64,000 bases of DNA from Variovorax boronicumulans (GCF_019352895.1 NZ_JAAAFX010000009.1:1341486-1405485); one strand, 5' to 3'. Shown: positions 38,668 through 48,418, numbered from the stretch's first letter. Notes: a model not told the origin generated them from the sequence alone. Numbers and translations are program-made.

Positions 38668-39666
38668 ATGCCGCAGCCCGCCTCTCCGGCGCCTTCCGCG
38701 GTGCGCCAGGCCTTCGGCTGGATGGTCCGGCTGCAATCGGGCACCGCCGACGCGCGCACGCAGCGCGCGTTCGCGCAATGGCGCAGCGCCGACCCCGCAC
38801 ACGAGCAGGCCTGGCAGCGCGCGCAGGAAGTCGGACAGGCCCTGCGCGCGGACTTCGGCGCGCTGCCTGCCGGCGCGGGCGGTGCATCCTTCGAAGCGCT
38901 GCAGGCCGGCGCCCAGCGCCTGAGCCGACGGCGCCTGCTGGCCAAGCTCTCGGTCGGCGCGGCCGTCGTGGGCCCGGTCGCCTGGCTGACGGGCGAGCTC
39001 GCCCCCTGGCAGCGGCTCACGGCCGACTACAGCACGGCCAAGGGCGAGCGGCGCAGCGTCACGCTTGCCGACGGCACCGCGCTCGCGCTCAACACCGACA
39101 GCGCGGTGCAACTGCGTTTCGACGGCACGCAGCGCCTCTTGGTACTCACCCGCGGCGAGATCGCGCTGGTCTCGGGTGCGGATGCGCAATCGGCGCTCAA
39201 GCGCCCGCTGCGCGTGCAGACGCGCGACGGGCTGCTCGAGGCATTGGGCACGCAGTTCGTGGTGCGGCTCGACGCCGACGCGAGCCTGCTGTCGGTCGAG
39301 GAAGGTGCGGTCGCGATGCAGCCGGCGCTGGCCGGCGCGGGCGCCGAGCTTGTCGTTGCGCGCGCTGGCACGGTCTACCGGCTGAGCCGCACCGAGGCCG
39401 TGCCCGCCGACACCGGCGGCCTCGACCCCACGGGCTGGACCGACGGCGCGCTGGTCATCCGCGACATGCGGCTGGGCGACTTCCTGGCCGAGCTCGGCCG
39501 CTACCGCAGCGGCCACATCGGTTGCGACCCGCGCGCGGCCGAGCTGCGGCTGTCGGGCGTCTACCGCCTCGACGACACCGAACGGCTGCTGGCGATCCTG
39601 CCCAGCGTGCTGCCGGTGCGCATCGACTACCGCACCCGCTTCTGGGTGCAGGTCTCGATGCGCTGA
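38668..39666 (+). CDS. FecR-type anti-sigma/signal transducer (HurR-like)
   Basis: A 332-aa protein with a cytoplasmic DUF4880 N-terminus (VRQAFGWMVRLQSGTADARTQRAFAQWRSADPAHEQAWQRA). A single membrane span lies at about residues 93-112, preceded by SRRRLLAK. The periplasmic FecR domain is LADGTALALNTDSAVQLRFDGTQRLLVLTRGEIAL, with a C-terminal segment (DFLAELGRYRSGHIGCDPRAAELRLSGVYRLDD) that contacts the receptor's STN domain. It passes the ligand signal from receptor to sigma factor. It starts one base after the sigma gene stop. Confidence 0.92.
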   Translation: MPQPASPAPSAVRQAFGWMVRLQSGTADARTQRAFAQWRSADPAHEQAWQRAQEVGQALRADFGALPAGAGGASFEALQAGAQRLSRRRLLAKLSVGAAVVGPVAWLTGELAPWQRLTADYSTAKGERRSVTLADGTALALNTDSAVQLRFDGTQRLLVLTRGEIALVSGADAQSALKRPLRVQTRDGLLEALGTQFVVRLDADASLLSVEEGAVAMQPALAGAGAELVVARAGTVYRLSRTEAVPADTGGLDPTGWTDGALVIRDMRLGDFLAELGRYRSGHIGCDPRAAELRLSGVYRLDDTERLLAILPSVLPVRIDYRTRFWVQVSMR

Positions 39667-39712
39667 AAAAAATCTTTCGCTTTTCCTGTCGGGTTTCGCC
39701 GTCCCGTCCGGC

Positions 39713-42340
39713 ATGGACAGGACACATCGCTTTTCTTTGCACTCCATGCCACTCCCACATCTGCCCGCCCGCTTCCGGCCTTCCACGCTGGCGGTCTGCC
39801 TGCACGGCGCGCTGTGCCTGGCGCTGCTGCCTACTTCCGGCTTCGCGCAGGCGCCCGCGGCCACCGACGCCGACGCACGCGCCTACCGCATCGTCGCGGG
39901 GCCGCTCGACGACGCACTGAACCGCTTCGCGCGCCAGGCCGGCATCACGTTGTCCTTCACGCCGCAGCAGGTCGACGGCCTGCGCAGCCGCGGGCTGGAG
40001 GGCAGCTTCTCGGTGCAGACCGGCCTCACGCGCCTGCTCGACGGCAGCGGCTATGTGGCGCGACTGCAGGCACCGGGCCACTACGTGCTGCAGACCCGCG
40101 AGCCGCTGGTGGGCTCGGCCGCGCCGCATTCCGCCAACGCCGCGCCACCGCCGGCCGCCGAGGTCACGCTGCCGACCACCACCGTGACCGCCGCGCGCGA
40201 CCGCCGCCAGGAGGTCTACGACACGCCCGCCTCGGTGGCGGTGATCACGCGAGAGGAGATCGACCGGCTGCCGCCGCGCAACACCGCCGACCTGCTGACC
40301 GACGTGCCGGGCGTCTACACCTCGCAGTCCCGCATGGACCCGGGCATCAGCGTGAACATCCGCGGGCTGCAGGACTTCGGGCGCGTCAACGTGATGATCG
40401 ACGGCACGCGCCAGAACTACCAGCAGAGCGGCCACGGCTCCAACGGCTCTGTCTACCTCGACCCCGAACTGCTGGGCGGCGCCGACATCGCCAAGGGCCC
40501 GACCTCGACCGTGGGCGGCGCGGGCATGATCGCGGGCCTGGTCAACTTCCGCACGCTGGAAGTGGCCGACCTGCTGCAGGACGGCCAGACGCTGGGCGGC
40601 CGCGTGAACACCACCACCGGCAGTAACGCCTACGACTTCGCGGGCAGTGCCGCCTTGGGCCTCAAAGCCGGCGAGGACTTCGACGGCGTGATGGTGCTGA
40701 GCCGCAAGAAGGTCGGCGCCTTCGAGAAGGGCCAACGCGGCTCGGTGCGCGAAGGCCTCGACGCGGTGGTGCACGGCATCAGCCAGCTCACCGACCAGGA
40801 CCAGACCTCGGCGCTGCTCAAGGGCACCTGGCGCTTCGCGCCCGGGCACATGGCCAAGCTGAGCTACATCGGCCTCGACGCGAACTTCGGCGAGAAGGCG
40901 CAGTCCGCCTCGGCCGGCGGCCTCACCAACCACGTGCGCACCGACACGCTGCTGGCCAACTACAACTGGAACCCGGCCGATTCCAAACTCATCGACCTCA
41001 AGACCAGCCTCTACTACACCCGCACGCGCAACGAAGCCTTCCGCCATGCCGGCGGCCAGCTCGACGACAACGCCTACCAGCTGCGCTACCAGACCAGCAC
41101 CGTCGGCGGCACGCTGGAGAACACCGCGCGCCTGGCGCTCGCGAAGACCACCGACGCGGTGCTCAAGACCGGCGGCGAGTTCTTCCACGACTGGACGAGC
41201 CCGCAGGCGCAGGCGCTGTCGATCGGCGCCGATGCGGGCACGACCGCGCTCTACACCGGCTCCACGCCCGAGGGCAAGCGCACCGTGGCCAGCCTGTTCG
41301 GCGAAGCCACGCTGCTGCACGACAGCTGGCTCGAGGTGACCGGCGGCCTGCGCTACGACTGGTACGGCCTGCAGGGCGACGGGCGCATGCGCATCGGCTC
41401 GATCAGCAACCCGGCGGGCGTGCGGCCCTCCACCACCGCGCTCTACACCCGCTTCCAGACCGACCGCCACGGCGGCTCGATCGCGCCGCGGCTGTCGGTG
41501 GCCGTCAAGCCCATCGAGCAGCTGCAGTTCTTCGCCAACATCGGCCGCGGCATGCGGCCGCCGGCCATCACCGAATCGCTGCAATGGGGCCAGCACGTGG
41601 GCAGCCTGTTCCCCTACTACCCCAACCCCGACCTGCGCGCCGAGTACTCGCGCAACACCGAACTGGGCGTGAACGCGGTCTTCAAGGGCCTGCTGACCGG
41701 GCGCGATGCGCTGCGCGTCAAGGCCGCGTGGTTCGACAGCAAGGTCAAGAACTACGTCACGCTGGGCCGCATCATGGCGCCCAACGACACCGCGGGCGGC
41801 GGCCTGCTCGGGCCCTATGCCTACGTCAACCTCGACGACCCGTTTCGCAGCAAGGGCCTCGAGCTGCAGGCCGACTACGACACCGGCCGCGTGTTCGGTT
41901 CGCTGAGCTACACCCACATGATGGTCAAGACCGGCAAGGGCGGCTACGACCCCTTCCCGCTGGGCAGCATGATGGGTTTCCCGTCGAACACGCTGGGCAC
42001 GCCGGGCGACGCCAACATCTGGTACACGCTGCCGCCGCGCAAGAACCTCAGCATCTCGGCCGGCGTGCGGCTTCTCGACGACAAGCTCACGCTGGGCGGC
42101 CGCATGCGCTTCCAGTCGCCCACCGCCACCACCAGCGTCTGGACCATGCAGGGCGATGCCTACAACCAGAAGGCCTGGCACCTCTACGACCTCTGGGCCA
42201 GCTACGAGCTCAACCGCCACACCACGCTGCGGCTGGCCATCAACAACCTGATGGACAAGAACTACGCCGAGATGCAGGGCGGCGGCTATTTCGTCGGCCC
42301 CGGCCGCACCGCGATGGTCACGCTGTCGCTCAAGTTCTAA
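39713..42340 (+). CDS. TonB-dependent heme-type receptor with STN signalling domain
   Basis: Outer-membrane receptor of 875 aa. A signal peptide ends near SGFAQA; ATG 39746 is an alternative start. The STN signalling domain is YRIVAGPLDDALNRFARQAGITLSFTPQQVDGL, at about 62-112. The plug starts after the TonB-box region (TTTVTAARDRRQEVYDTPASVAVITREEIDRLPPRNTADLLTDVPGVY). The barrel ends in the outer-membrane signature ...TAMVTLSLKF. Plug and early barrel resemble the HasR/BhuR hemoglobin-heme receptors, and a heme oxygenase gene lies downstream. Ligand assignment to heme is therefore likely but not proven. A run of A (39666-39672) upstream may belong to a FecI-type promoter. Confidence 0.88.
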   Translation: MDRTHRFSLHSMPLPHLPARFRPSTLAVCLHGALCLALLPTSGFAQAPAATDADARAYRIVAGPLDDALNRFARQAGITLSFTPQQVDGLRSRGLEGSFSVQTGLTRLLDGSGYVARLQAPGHYVLQTREPLVGSAAPHSANAAPPPAAEVTLPTTTVTAARDRRQEVYDTPASVAVITREEIDRLPPRNTADLLTDVPGVYTSQSRMDPGISVNIRGLQDFGRVNVMIDGTRQNYQQSGHGSNGSVYLDPELLGGADIAKGPTSTVGGAGMIAGLVNFRTLEVADLLQDGQTLGGRVNTTTGSNAYDFAGSAALGLKAGEDFDGVMVLSRKKVGAFEKGQRGSVREGLDAVVHGISQLTDQDQTSALLKGTWRFAPGHMAKLSYIGLDANFGEKAQSASAGGLTNHVRTDTLLANYNWNPADSKLIDLKTSLYYTRTRNEAFRHAGGQLDDNAYQLRYQTSTVGGTLENTARLALAKTTDAVLKTGGEFFHDWTSPQAQALSIGADAGTTALYTGSTPEGKRTVASLFGEATLLHDSWLEVTGGLRYDWYGLQGDGRMRIGSISNPAGVRPSTTALYTRFQTDRHGGSIAPRLSVAVKPIEQLQFFANIGRGMRPPAITESLQWGQHVGSLFPYYPNPDLRAEYSRNTELGVNAVFKGLLTGRDALRVKAAWFDSKVKNYVTLGRIMAPNDTAGGGLLGPYAYVNLDDPFRSKGLELQADYDTGRVFGSLSYTHMMVKTGKGGYDPFPLGSMMGFPSNTLGTPGDANIWYTLPPRKNLSISAGVRLLDDKLTLGGRMRFQSPTATTSVWTMQGDAYNQKAWHLYDLWASYELNRHTTLRLAINNLMDKNYAEMQGGGYFVGPGRTAMVTLSLKF

Positions 42341-42386
42341 GCGGGTGCCGCGCGCACCGATCCCTCCTCCTTCTCCCCATCTCCGC

Positions 42387-44552
42387 ATGCACTCTCCACA
42401 TCCGCTTTCCGCCGCGTCGCACCCCGCGCGCTTCGGCCTCTCGCTCGCGCTCCTGGCCACGCTGGCCGTCACCGCATTGCCCGACACGCAAGCCCAGACG
42501 CACGTCTCCGGCGTGCGCGTCACCTCGCTGGCCTCGCTGCGGCCATCGGGCGAGGACGTGACCTCATCCGACGGCACCGTGGGCTGGCCCGGCGCGCGCC
42601 ACCCCACCTCGCCGCCGCTGTTCGCGGTCAAGCCCGGGACCACCACGGGCTACCTCTACGGCGGCTTCCTGGGGGCCGGCTGGACCGGCAACCGGCCGAC
42701 GCTGTACACCGCGGTCGGGCTCTACAGCATGCGGGCGGGCGTCTCGGTCTACGAGCGACTGGCCTTCGACTTCGACACCGACCTGCAGGGCCGCATCAAC
42801 AGCACGCCGGTGCGCTCGAGCAGCGGCGCGCTCTACGCCGTCATGACCAGCCTCTACGGCGAGCAGTACGCCGGCACCGACGAGAAGAGCAACTACACCT
42901 ACTCGGCCACGGTCGGCCAAGGCCTGATCGTGCGCACCGATTTCGACGGCGCCTACCCCTCGGTGGTGGAGTCGTCGCGCGGCAAGCTCTACTCGCCCAA
43001 CGGCGCGCTGGTGATCGACGCCAAGGACAACCTCTACGGCGTCGACAAGGGCCTGCAGGGCCAGGGGCGGATCTTCCGGATCAACCTGGGCACGGGCGTG
43101 CTGAGCACCGTGCATGAATTCGCCGTGGGCCCCAAGGGCATGAAGCAGGTGGCCAACGACATCGTGCTGGGCGGCGACGGCTTCCTCTACGGCGTGACCG
43201 CCTACCGCCGCGGCCTGCCGCTGGCCCCCGGCACACCGAACGCGCCCGACACGCCCACCGGCACGCTCTACCGCATCGATCCGAACGCCGCCGGCGCGGG
43301 CCCCACTGTGCTGCACACCTTCACGCTGGCCGAGGGCGAGCTCAACGTGGGCGACAACGTGACGCACGAGGGCTTCCGCCTGTATCCCAGCGAGCAGCCG
43401 GTGACCATCGGCATGACGGGCCCGGCCACGCTGCGCAGCCTGAGCTCGGGCGAGCAGAACGGGCTGTCGTCGCTGGTTGACGGAGGCGACGGCTATCTGT
43501 ACGGCACCACTTCGGTGGCCGACTGCTACACCTACGTCCACAACCTCAACACGCTCACGGGGCTGCCATCGGTGACGCGCAACAACCCGCTGTGCGGCTT
43601 CCGTTCGTGGGCCGCCGCCCCGAACGCCTTCTCGTACCCCGGCGCCTATCCGTACCACGACGGCCCGCGTCCCTACGGCGCGGTCTGGCGCATCGCGCGC
43701 AACGGCAGCGGCAGCCTGCAGGTCCTGCACACCTTCAACGAGGACGACGGCGCCACGCCGCGCGGCCCGCTGGCGCTCGCCCCCGACGGCGCGATCTACG
43801 GCACCACGCTGGCCGGCGGCACCCACACCTGCAGCAACCGCAACACCGCGAACGCCGAGGTGCGCTGTGGCACGCTCTACCGCATCCGGCCCTCGGCCAT
43901 CGCGGTCGAAGGCGGCGGCCATGTGGCCAACGGCGGCTTCGAGAAGGTGCACAGCTTCTCGGGCAACGACGGGCGCATCCCGCTGGGCGTGCGCGCCGGC
44001 GCCGACGGCCGGCTCTACGGCGTGACCTCGATGGGCGGCAGCTATGCCGACAGCCAGGGCAAGGCGGTGCCGACCGACTTCGGCACCGTGTTCCAGGTGG
44101 CGGTCAATTCGGACGGCGCCCCCGATGCCAGCGTGAGCCTGGTGGCGAGCCCGACGCAGCTCAAGGTCGGCGAGACCAGCACGCTGACCTGGATCAGCAG
44201 CAACGCCACGCAATGCACCGCGGCCTCGTCGGCCAACGACTGGCGCGGTGCCGTGGCGGACTTCGGTGCCGTCTCGGTCACGCCCAAGCCCGGCACCTAC
44301 CGCTACACGCTGACCTGCAACGTCGCCGGCAGCGCCTTCGGCGCGCAGGTCTCGGCCAGCACCACGGTCTACGTGGGCACCGACGCCACGGCCGTCGACG
44401 GCAACACCGTGAGCTTCGGCAACGGCGGCGGTGGCGCGGCTTCGCCGGTCTGGCTGCTGGCGCTCGCGGTGCTGGGCCGTGCCGCATCGCTGCGCCGCAA
44501 GCGCAAGACCCCGCACACCTCCACATCGATGACCACCGCACAGAAGAACTGA
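42387..44552 (+). CDS. Secreted GloVer-repeat protein with GlyGly-CTERM signal (1)
   Basis: A 721-aa protein. The ATG is preferred over an in-frame GTG at 42345 because it gives a normal signal peptide ending at DTQAQ. The body is built of GloVer-type repeats such as LYGVTSMGG, IYGTTLAGGTHTC, VLHTFTLAEG and GTLYRI. Residues about 595-675 form an Ig-like domain with a Cys pair (SSNATQCTAA; YTLTCNVAG). The C-terminus is a GlyGly-CTERM sorting signal: Gly run NGGGG, hydrophobic helix SPVWLLALAVLG, then a basic RRKRK tail. Such proteins are exported by type II secretion and cut by rhombosortase, encoded at 48411. It may present heme sources to the receptor (inference). Confidence 0.85.
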   Translation: MHSPHPLSAASHPARFGLSLALLATLAVTALPDTQAQTHVSGVRVTSLASLRPSGEDVTSSDGTVGWPGARHPTSPPLFAVKPGTTTGYLYGGFLGAGWTGNRPTLYTAVGLYSMRAGVSVYERLAFDFDTDLQGRINSTPVRSSSGALYAVMTSLYGEQYAGTDEKSNYTYSATVGQGLIVRTDFDGAYPSVVESSRGKLYSPNGALVIDAKDNLYGVDKGLQGQGRIFRINLGTGVLSTVHEFAVGPKGMKQVANDIVLGGDGFLYGVTAYRRGLPLAPGTPNAPDTPTGTLYRIDPNAAGAGPTVLHTFTLAEGELNVGDNVTHEGFRLYPSEQPVTIGMTGPATLRSLSSGEQNGLSSLVDGGDGYLYGTTSVADCYTYVHNLNTLTGLPSVTRNNPLCGFRSWAAAPNAFSYPGAYPYHDGPRPYGAVWRIARNGSGSLQVLHTFNEDDGATPRGPLALAPDGAIYGTTLAGGTHTCSNRNTANAEVRCGTLYRIRPSAIAVEGGGHVANGGFEKVHSFSGNDGRIPLGVRAGADGRLYGVTSMGGSYADSQGKAVPTDFGTVFQVAVNSDGAPDASVSLVASPTQLKVGETSTLTWISSNATQCTAASSANDWRGAVADFGAVSVTPKPGTYRYTLTCNVAGSAFGAQVSASTTVYVGTDATAVDGNTVSFGNGGGGAASPVWLLALAVLGRAASLRRKRKTPHTSTSMTTAQKN

Positions 44553-44553
44553 C

Positions 44554-46503
44554 ATGAAGACCTCGTCCACCCTCTCCTCCGGATCGCGGCCCCTGCTGCT
44601 CCTCGCGCTGGTCTTCGCCAGCCTGGCCGCCTCGTCCGCCATCGCGCAGACGACGGCCTTCAAGCCCACCGTGCTGCACCGCTTCACCGGCACCGCCGAC
44701 ACGGCCCAGCTGGGCGGCATGCCCATGGTGCCGCCGGTGCTGGCCAAGGACGGCAGCGGCCAGTTGCAGGGCCACACCTTCAATGGCGGCACGCCGCTGA
44801 CCCTAGTGCTCGGCCAGGGCGTGAGCTACCGACTCGACGCCCTCAAGGGCACGGGCTACCAGGCACGGCTGCTGGGCGACATCTCCAAGTCGACGACCAC
44901 GCTGGTGCAGGATGCACAGGGCAAGATCTACGGCGGCGCGGGTGCGTCCAACGTCAACAACGACACCAGCGCCAACCCCTTCGGCTCGACCGCCGCGATG
45001 TTCAGCCTGCAGGCCAACGTGGCGAGCGCATTGCCGACGCCGCCGGTGCGCCCGCGCGGCCAGCTGGCGATCGACGACGACCAGCGCGTGTACTTCGGCG
45101 GCGGCGACGCCCCGGGCACCTGCAACGCCAGCGGCGTTCTCGCGGCCGGCCTGTGGCGCCTGAACCCTGACGGCAGCTACGCCAAGGCCTTCGACTTCTG
45201 CCAGTTCTTCACCGTCGTGGGCCGCCTGCAGCTCCACGAGAAAGGCGGCGCCCCCGTGGCCAGCGTCTGGAGCAAGACCGACCAGGCACTCTATGTGCTG
45301 ACCAGCGTCGGCGCCACGGGCGTGTTCGACAGCACCCAGGCCAGCGACAACGCCGGCCGCGCCTTCGGCACGCTGGTGAAGATCGACAAGGCCACGCTCG
45401 ACGAAGGCGCAGCCAACAACGGCCAGCTTGCCTCGGCCGATCAGGTGAAGGTGCTGCACACCTTCCTGCGCCACCGCGACGGCGCGCCGACCTCGGTCGG
45501 CGACCGCTACAGCACGCTGGTCGAGGCCGGCGAATGGCTCTACGGCACCAGCTACGCCAACGCCCCGACCGCCGGCGGCGTCAACGACCTGCGCTACGGC
45601 GGCACGCTGTGGCGCGTGAAGAAGGACGACCCGGCCAGCTTCACCGTGCTGCACCGCTTCCGCGATGCCGACATGCTCGCGAAGGACGGCACCGCCCAGG
45701 CCGACGGTTCCACGCCCAATGGCCCGCTGGTGCTCGCCGCCGACGGCAACATCTACGGCACCACGGCGCGCGACGGCTCCAGCCTCTACCGGCCCGCGAC
45801 CGGCCTGCCCACGCCCTCGGGCGCCGGCACGCTGTTCCGCATCGTCGTCGGCAGCAAGGGCGATCGCTCGGACGACATCTATGAAGTGCTGCACCGCTTC
45901 GACATCGCCACCGAAGGCGCACGCCCCGTGGGCCTGAGCCTGGGCGCGACGGTCGACGGCGTGCAGAAGCTCTATGGCGCGACCGCCAGCGGCGGCCCGG
46001 GCGAAGCCATCGACCCTGCCTCGCCCGACACCAGCGGCAACGGCACCGTGTTCTCCATCGACGTGCCGCTGCCCAGCGTGAGCTTCACCACGCCGCTGAC
46101 CGCCTCGGCCTCGAGCGCGCTGGTCGGCGACCGCCCGACCCTGAGCTGGGCCACGCAGAACGCCGCCGGCTGCACCGCCAGCGGCAGCAACGGCAATACC
46201 TGGAGCGGCGCGCAGCAGACCCAGGGCAGCCAGATCCCGCTGTCGGGCGCGCTGAGCAAGACCGGGGTCAACACCTTCACGCTGCGCTGCGAAAGCGCTT
46301 CGGGCGGGCCGGCCGTGGTGCAGACGGTGTCGATCACGGTCAGGGCCGTGACCGTGGCGCCGCCCGCGACCTCCGACGGCTCGGGCACCGGCACCTGGGA
46401 GCGCAACAACAACCGCAGCGACGGCGGCGGCCCGCTGAGCCCCTGGCTCCTGCTGCCGCTGGCCGCGCTCGGCCTGGCCCGCCGCTTCGCGCGGCGCGGC
46501 TGA
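44554..46503 (+). CDS. Secreted GloVer-repeat protein with GlyGly-CTERM signal (2)
   Basis: A 649-aa paralogue of the preceding protein, starting one base after its stop. The signal peptide ends at SSAIAQ. Repeat units include VLHRFTGTADT, QVKVLHTFLRHRDG, FTVLHRFRDADM, GNIYGTTARDGSS and KLYGATASGG. The Ig-like domain again has two cysteines (QNAAGCTASG; FTLRCESASG). The tail is a second GlyGly-CTERM signal: SDGGGPLSPW, LLLPLAALGL, RRFARRG. Shared layout suggests that the pair works together at the surface. No enzymatic motif is seen. Confidence 0.85.
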   Translation: MKTSSTLSSGSRPLLLLALVFASLAASSAIAQTTAFKPTVLHRFTGTADTAQLGGMPMVPPVLAKDGSGQLQGHTFNGGTPLTLVLGQGVSYRLDALKGTGYQARLLGDISKSTTTLVQDAQGKIYGGAGASNVNNDTSANPFGSTAAMFSLQANVASALPTPPVRPRGQLAIDDDQRVYFGGGDAPGTCNASGVLAAGLWRLNPDGSYAKAFDFCQFFTVVGRLQLHEKGGAPVASVWSKTDQALYVLTSVGATGVFDSTQASDNAGRAFGTLVKIDKATLDEGAANNGQLASADQVKVLHTFLRHRDGAPTSVGDRYSTLVEAGEWLYGTSYANAPTAGGVNDLRYGGTLWRVKKDDPASFTVLHRFRDADMLAKDGTAQADGSTPNGPLVLAADGNIYGTTARDGSSLYRPATGLPTPSGAGTLFRIVVGSKGDRSDDIYEVLHRFDIATEGARPVGLSLGATVDGVQKLYGATASGGPGEAIDPASPDTSGNGTVFSIDVPLPSVSFTTPLTASASSALVGDRPTLSWATQNAAGCTASGSNGNTWSGAQQTQGSQIPLSGALSKTGVNTFTLRCESASGGPAVVQTVSITVRAVTVAPPATSDGSGTGTWERNNNRSDGGGPLSPWLLLPLAALGLARRFARRG

Positions 46504-46537
46504 TCCTTTTCTTCCCCACGACCACGACCTCCCCGAC

Positions 46538-47128
46538 ATGACCACCACTTCTTCTTCCGCCCTGTCGCAGCGCCTCAAGCACGAGACCGCCCCCCAGCAC
46601 GAACGCATGCATGCGCTCATGGCCACGGCCGACCCCTTCGCGAGCCGCGCGCAGTACGCGCGCTTCGTGGCCGCGCAGTACGTATTCCAGCGCGACGTCG
46701 AGCATCTGTTCGCCGACGCGCAGGTGCAGGCCGCCGTGCCCGACCTGGCCGAGCGCGGCCGCGCCGAGGCCTCGCTGGCCGACCTGCACGACCTCGAGGC
46801 CCCGGTGCCCAGCGCGGCCCTCGCCACCGAGGGCGTGACGATGCCCGAAGCGCTGGGCTGGCTCTACGTGTCCGAAGGCTCGACGCTGGGCGCGGCCTTC
46901 CTGTTCAAGGAAGTCGGCGACAAGCTCGGGCTCACGGCCGAATTCGGCGCGCGCAACCTCGCGGCCTATCCCGAGGGCCGGGCGCGCGTGTGGAACCGTT
47001 TTGTCGAAGCGCTGGATGCGCCCGCGCTGGCGGCGGTGCACGAGCAGGTGATCGCCGGTGCGCTGGCCGCCTACGACCGCTTCGGCAACCTGCTCGAGGC
47101 GCAGTTCACGTCGGACGCCACGGCTTGA
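46538..47128 (+). CDS. Biliverdin-producing heme oxygenase
   Basis: A 196-aa cytoplasmic enzyme that opens heme to biliverdin, CO and iron. The proximal heme ligand is H21 in LKHETAPQHERMHAL. The distal glycine-rich helix is GWLYVSEGSTLGAAFLFK, close to the family pattern YVxEGSxLGG. Length fits bacterial heme oxygenases. Its place after the receptor supports heme as the ligand of the locus and as an iron source. Its stop overlaps the TTG start of the next gene. Confidence 0.9.
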   Translation: MTTTSSSALSQRLKHETAPQHERMHALMATADPFASRAQYARFVAAQYVFQRDVEHLFADAQVQAAVPDLAERGRAEASLADLHDLEAPVPSAALATEGVTMPEALGWLYVSEGSTLGAAFLFKEVGDKLGLTAEFGARNLAAYPEGRARVWNRFVEALDAPALAAVHEQVIAGALAAYDRFGNLLEAQFTSDATA

Positions 47129-47949
47129 CACTGCCGGTCGCACCGCACGCCGCGCGCCGCCTGTGGCCCTGGGCCACGGCCGGTGCGCTGTGCGGCGCGC
47201 TCGCCATGCTCGGTTGGCAGCTGCCCGCGCACTGGCTCACCCCCGCCATGGAACGCGCCACGGGCGAACGCATCCGCTTCGCCGATGTGCGCGGCACGCT
47301 CTGGAACGGCTCGGCCGTGCTGAGCCTCGCGGCGGGCCCCGGCGGCCACGACCTGCGCGCCCTGCCCGGCCGCACGCACTGGCGGCTGCGGCCGTCGCTG
47401 TCGCCGGTCCCGGCCTTGCAGCTGTCGATCGACCAGGCCTGCTGCCTCGACCGGCCCGCGCAAGCGCGCATCGCGATCGGCGCGGACGGCGTCGACCTGC
47501 GACTGGCCGCGCTCGACTGGCACGGCCCGGTCGAAGTGGTGCAAGGCCTGGGCACGCCCTGGAACACGCTGGGCTTCGACGGCCGGCTGCGGGTGTCGAC
47601 GCAGGCGCTGCACCTGCGCCGGCAGCAGGGACAGATGCAACTGGAAGGCCGGCTCTCGCTTACGGCGGAATCGGTCTCGTCGCGCATCTCGGCCTTGCGT
47701 CCGCTGGGCAGCTACCGGTTCGACATCGATGGCGATGCGACGCGCGGCGAACCCAAGGCCCCGTTGCGCCTCACGCTCGCCACGCTGCAGGGCCCGCTGC
47801 AACTCAGCGGCCAGGGCGTATGGACCGCCGGCCAGCTGCGTTTTCGCGGCGAGGCGCAGGCCGAGTCCGGCCGCGAGGAGGCGCTGGCCCACGTGCTCAA
47901 CCTGATCGGCAACCGCAACGGCGCCGTCGCCTTGCGCGTGCTGCGATGA
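47125..47949 (+). CDS. gspN: Type II secretion system protein N (GspN family)
   Basis: A 274-aa inner-membrane protein. It begins at a TTG that overlaps the heme oxygenase stop (TTGA). One N-terminal span (LWPWATAGALCGALAMLGWQL) is followed by a periplasmic domain with T2SS-N features: RIRFADVRGTLWNGSAVL, ALPGRTHWRLRPSL, GLGTPWNTLGFDGRL and LRPLGSYRFDIDG. GspN is an accessory part of some type II secretion machines. No other secretion gene is in the window. The link to the two GlyGly-CTERM proteins, which use this route, is notable. Confidence 0.85.
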   Translation: MTLPVAPHAARRLWPWATAGALCGALAMLGWQLPAHWLTPAMERATGERIRFADVRGTLWNGSAVLSLAAGPGGHDLRALPGRTHWRLRPSLSPVPALQLSIDQACCLDRPAQARIAIGADGVDLRLAALDWHGPVEVVQGLGTPWNTLGFDGRLRVSTQALHLRRQQGQMQLEGRLSLTAESVSSRISALRPLGSYRFDIDGDATRGEPKAPLRLTLATLQGPLQLSGQGVWTAGQLRFRGEAQAESGREEALAHVLNLIGNRNGAVALRVLR

Positions 47950-47983
47950 GCCGCCACGCCCCCCACAAGGAACACAATCGACC

Positions 47984-48418
47984 GTGATGTCCGTCGAACA
48001 GAACCACACCCCCGAGACCCCGCTGCCGCCACCGCAGCGCCCCCCTCTGCCGCTCGTCGCGCGCTGGCTGCTGCTGGCTTTCGCCGGCCTGTGCCTGGTG
48101 CTGGCCGTGATCGGCGTGATCGTGCCGGGCATGCCCACCACCGTCTTCGTGCTGATGGCCGCCTGGGCCGCCGCGCGCAGCTCGCCACGGCTGCACCGCT
48201 GGCTGCTCGACCACAAGCTCTTCGGTCCGATCCTGCGCAACTGGGAAAACGGCCGCACCGTGAGCCGCCGCGCCAAGTGGAGCGCCACCGCGGCGATGGC
48301 CTTCTGCGCGGTCGTGATCCTGCTGACCGCGCACAAGCCCTGGCTTGCGGCCCTGGGCATCGGCTCGATGGCCTGCGTGCTGGCCTGGCTCTGGCGGCGT
48401 CCCGAGCCGAATGCCTGA
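47984..48418 (+). CDS. DUF454/YbaN family inner-membrane protein
   Basis: A 144-aa protein that starts at GTG 47984 or the next codon ATG 47987; AAGGA lies 12 bases before the GTG. It has a Pro-rich cytoplasmic start and the DUF454 core (RWLLLAFAGLCLVLAVIGVIVPGMPTTVFVLMAAWAAARSSPRLHRWLLDHKLFGPILRNWENGRTVSRRAKW), then two more spans. Function is unknown. It is encoded between gspN and the rhombosortase gene, whose start lies inside its end. Confidence 0.88.
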   Translation: MMSVEQNHTPETPLPPPQRPPLPLVARWLLLAFAGLCLVLAVIGVIVPGMPTTVFVLMAAWAAARSSPRLHRWLLDHKLFGPILRNWENGRTVSRRAKWSATAAMAFCAVVILLTAHKPWLAALGIGSMACVLAWLWRRPEPNA

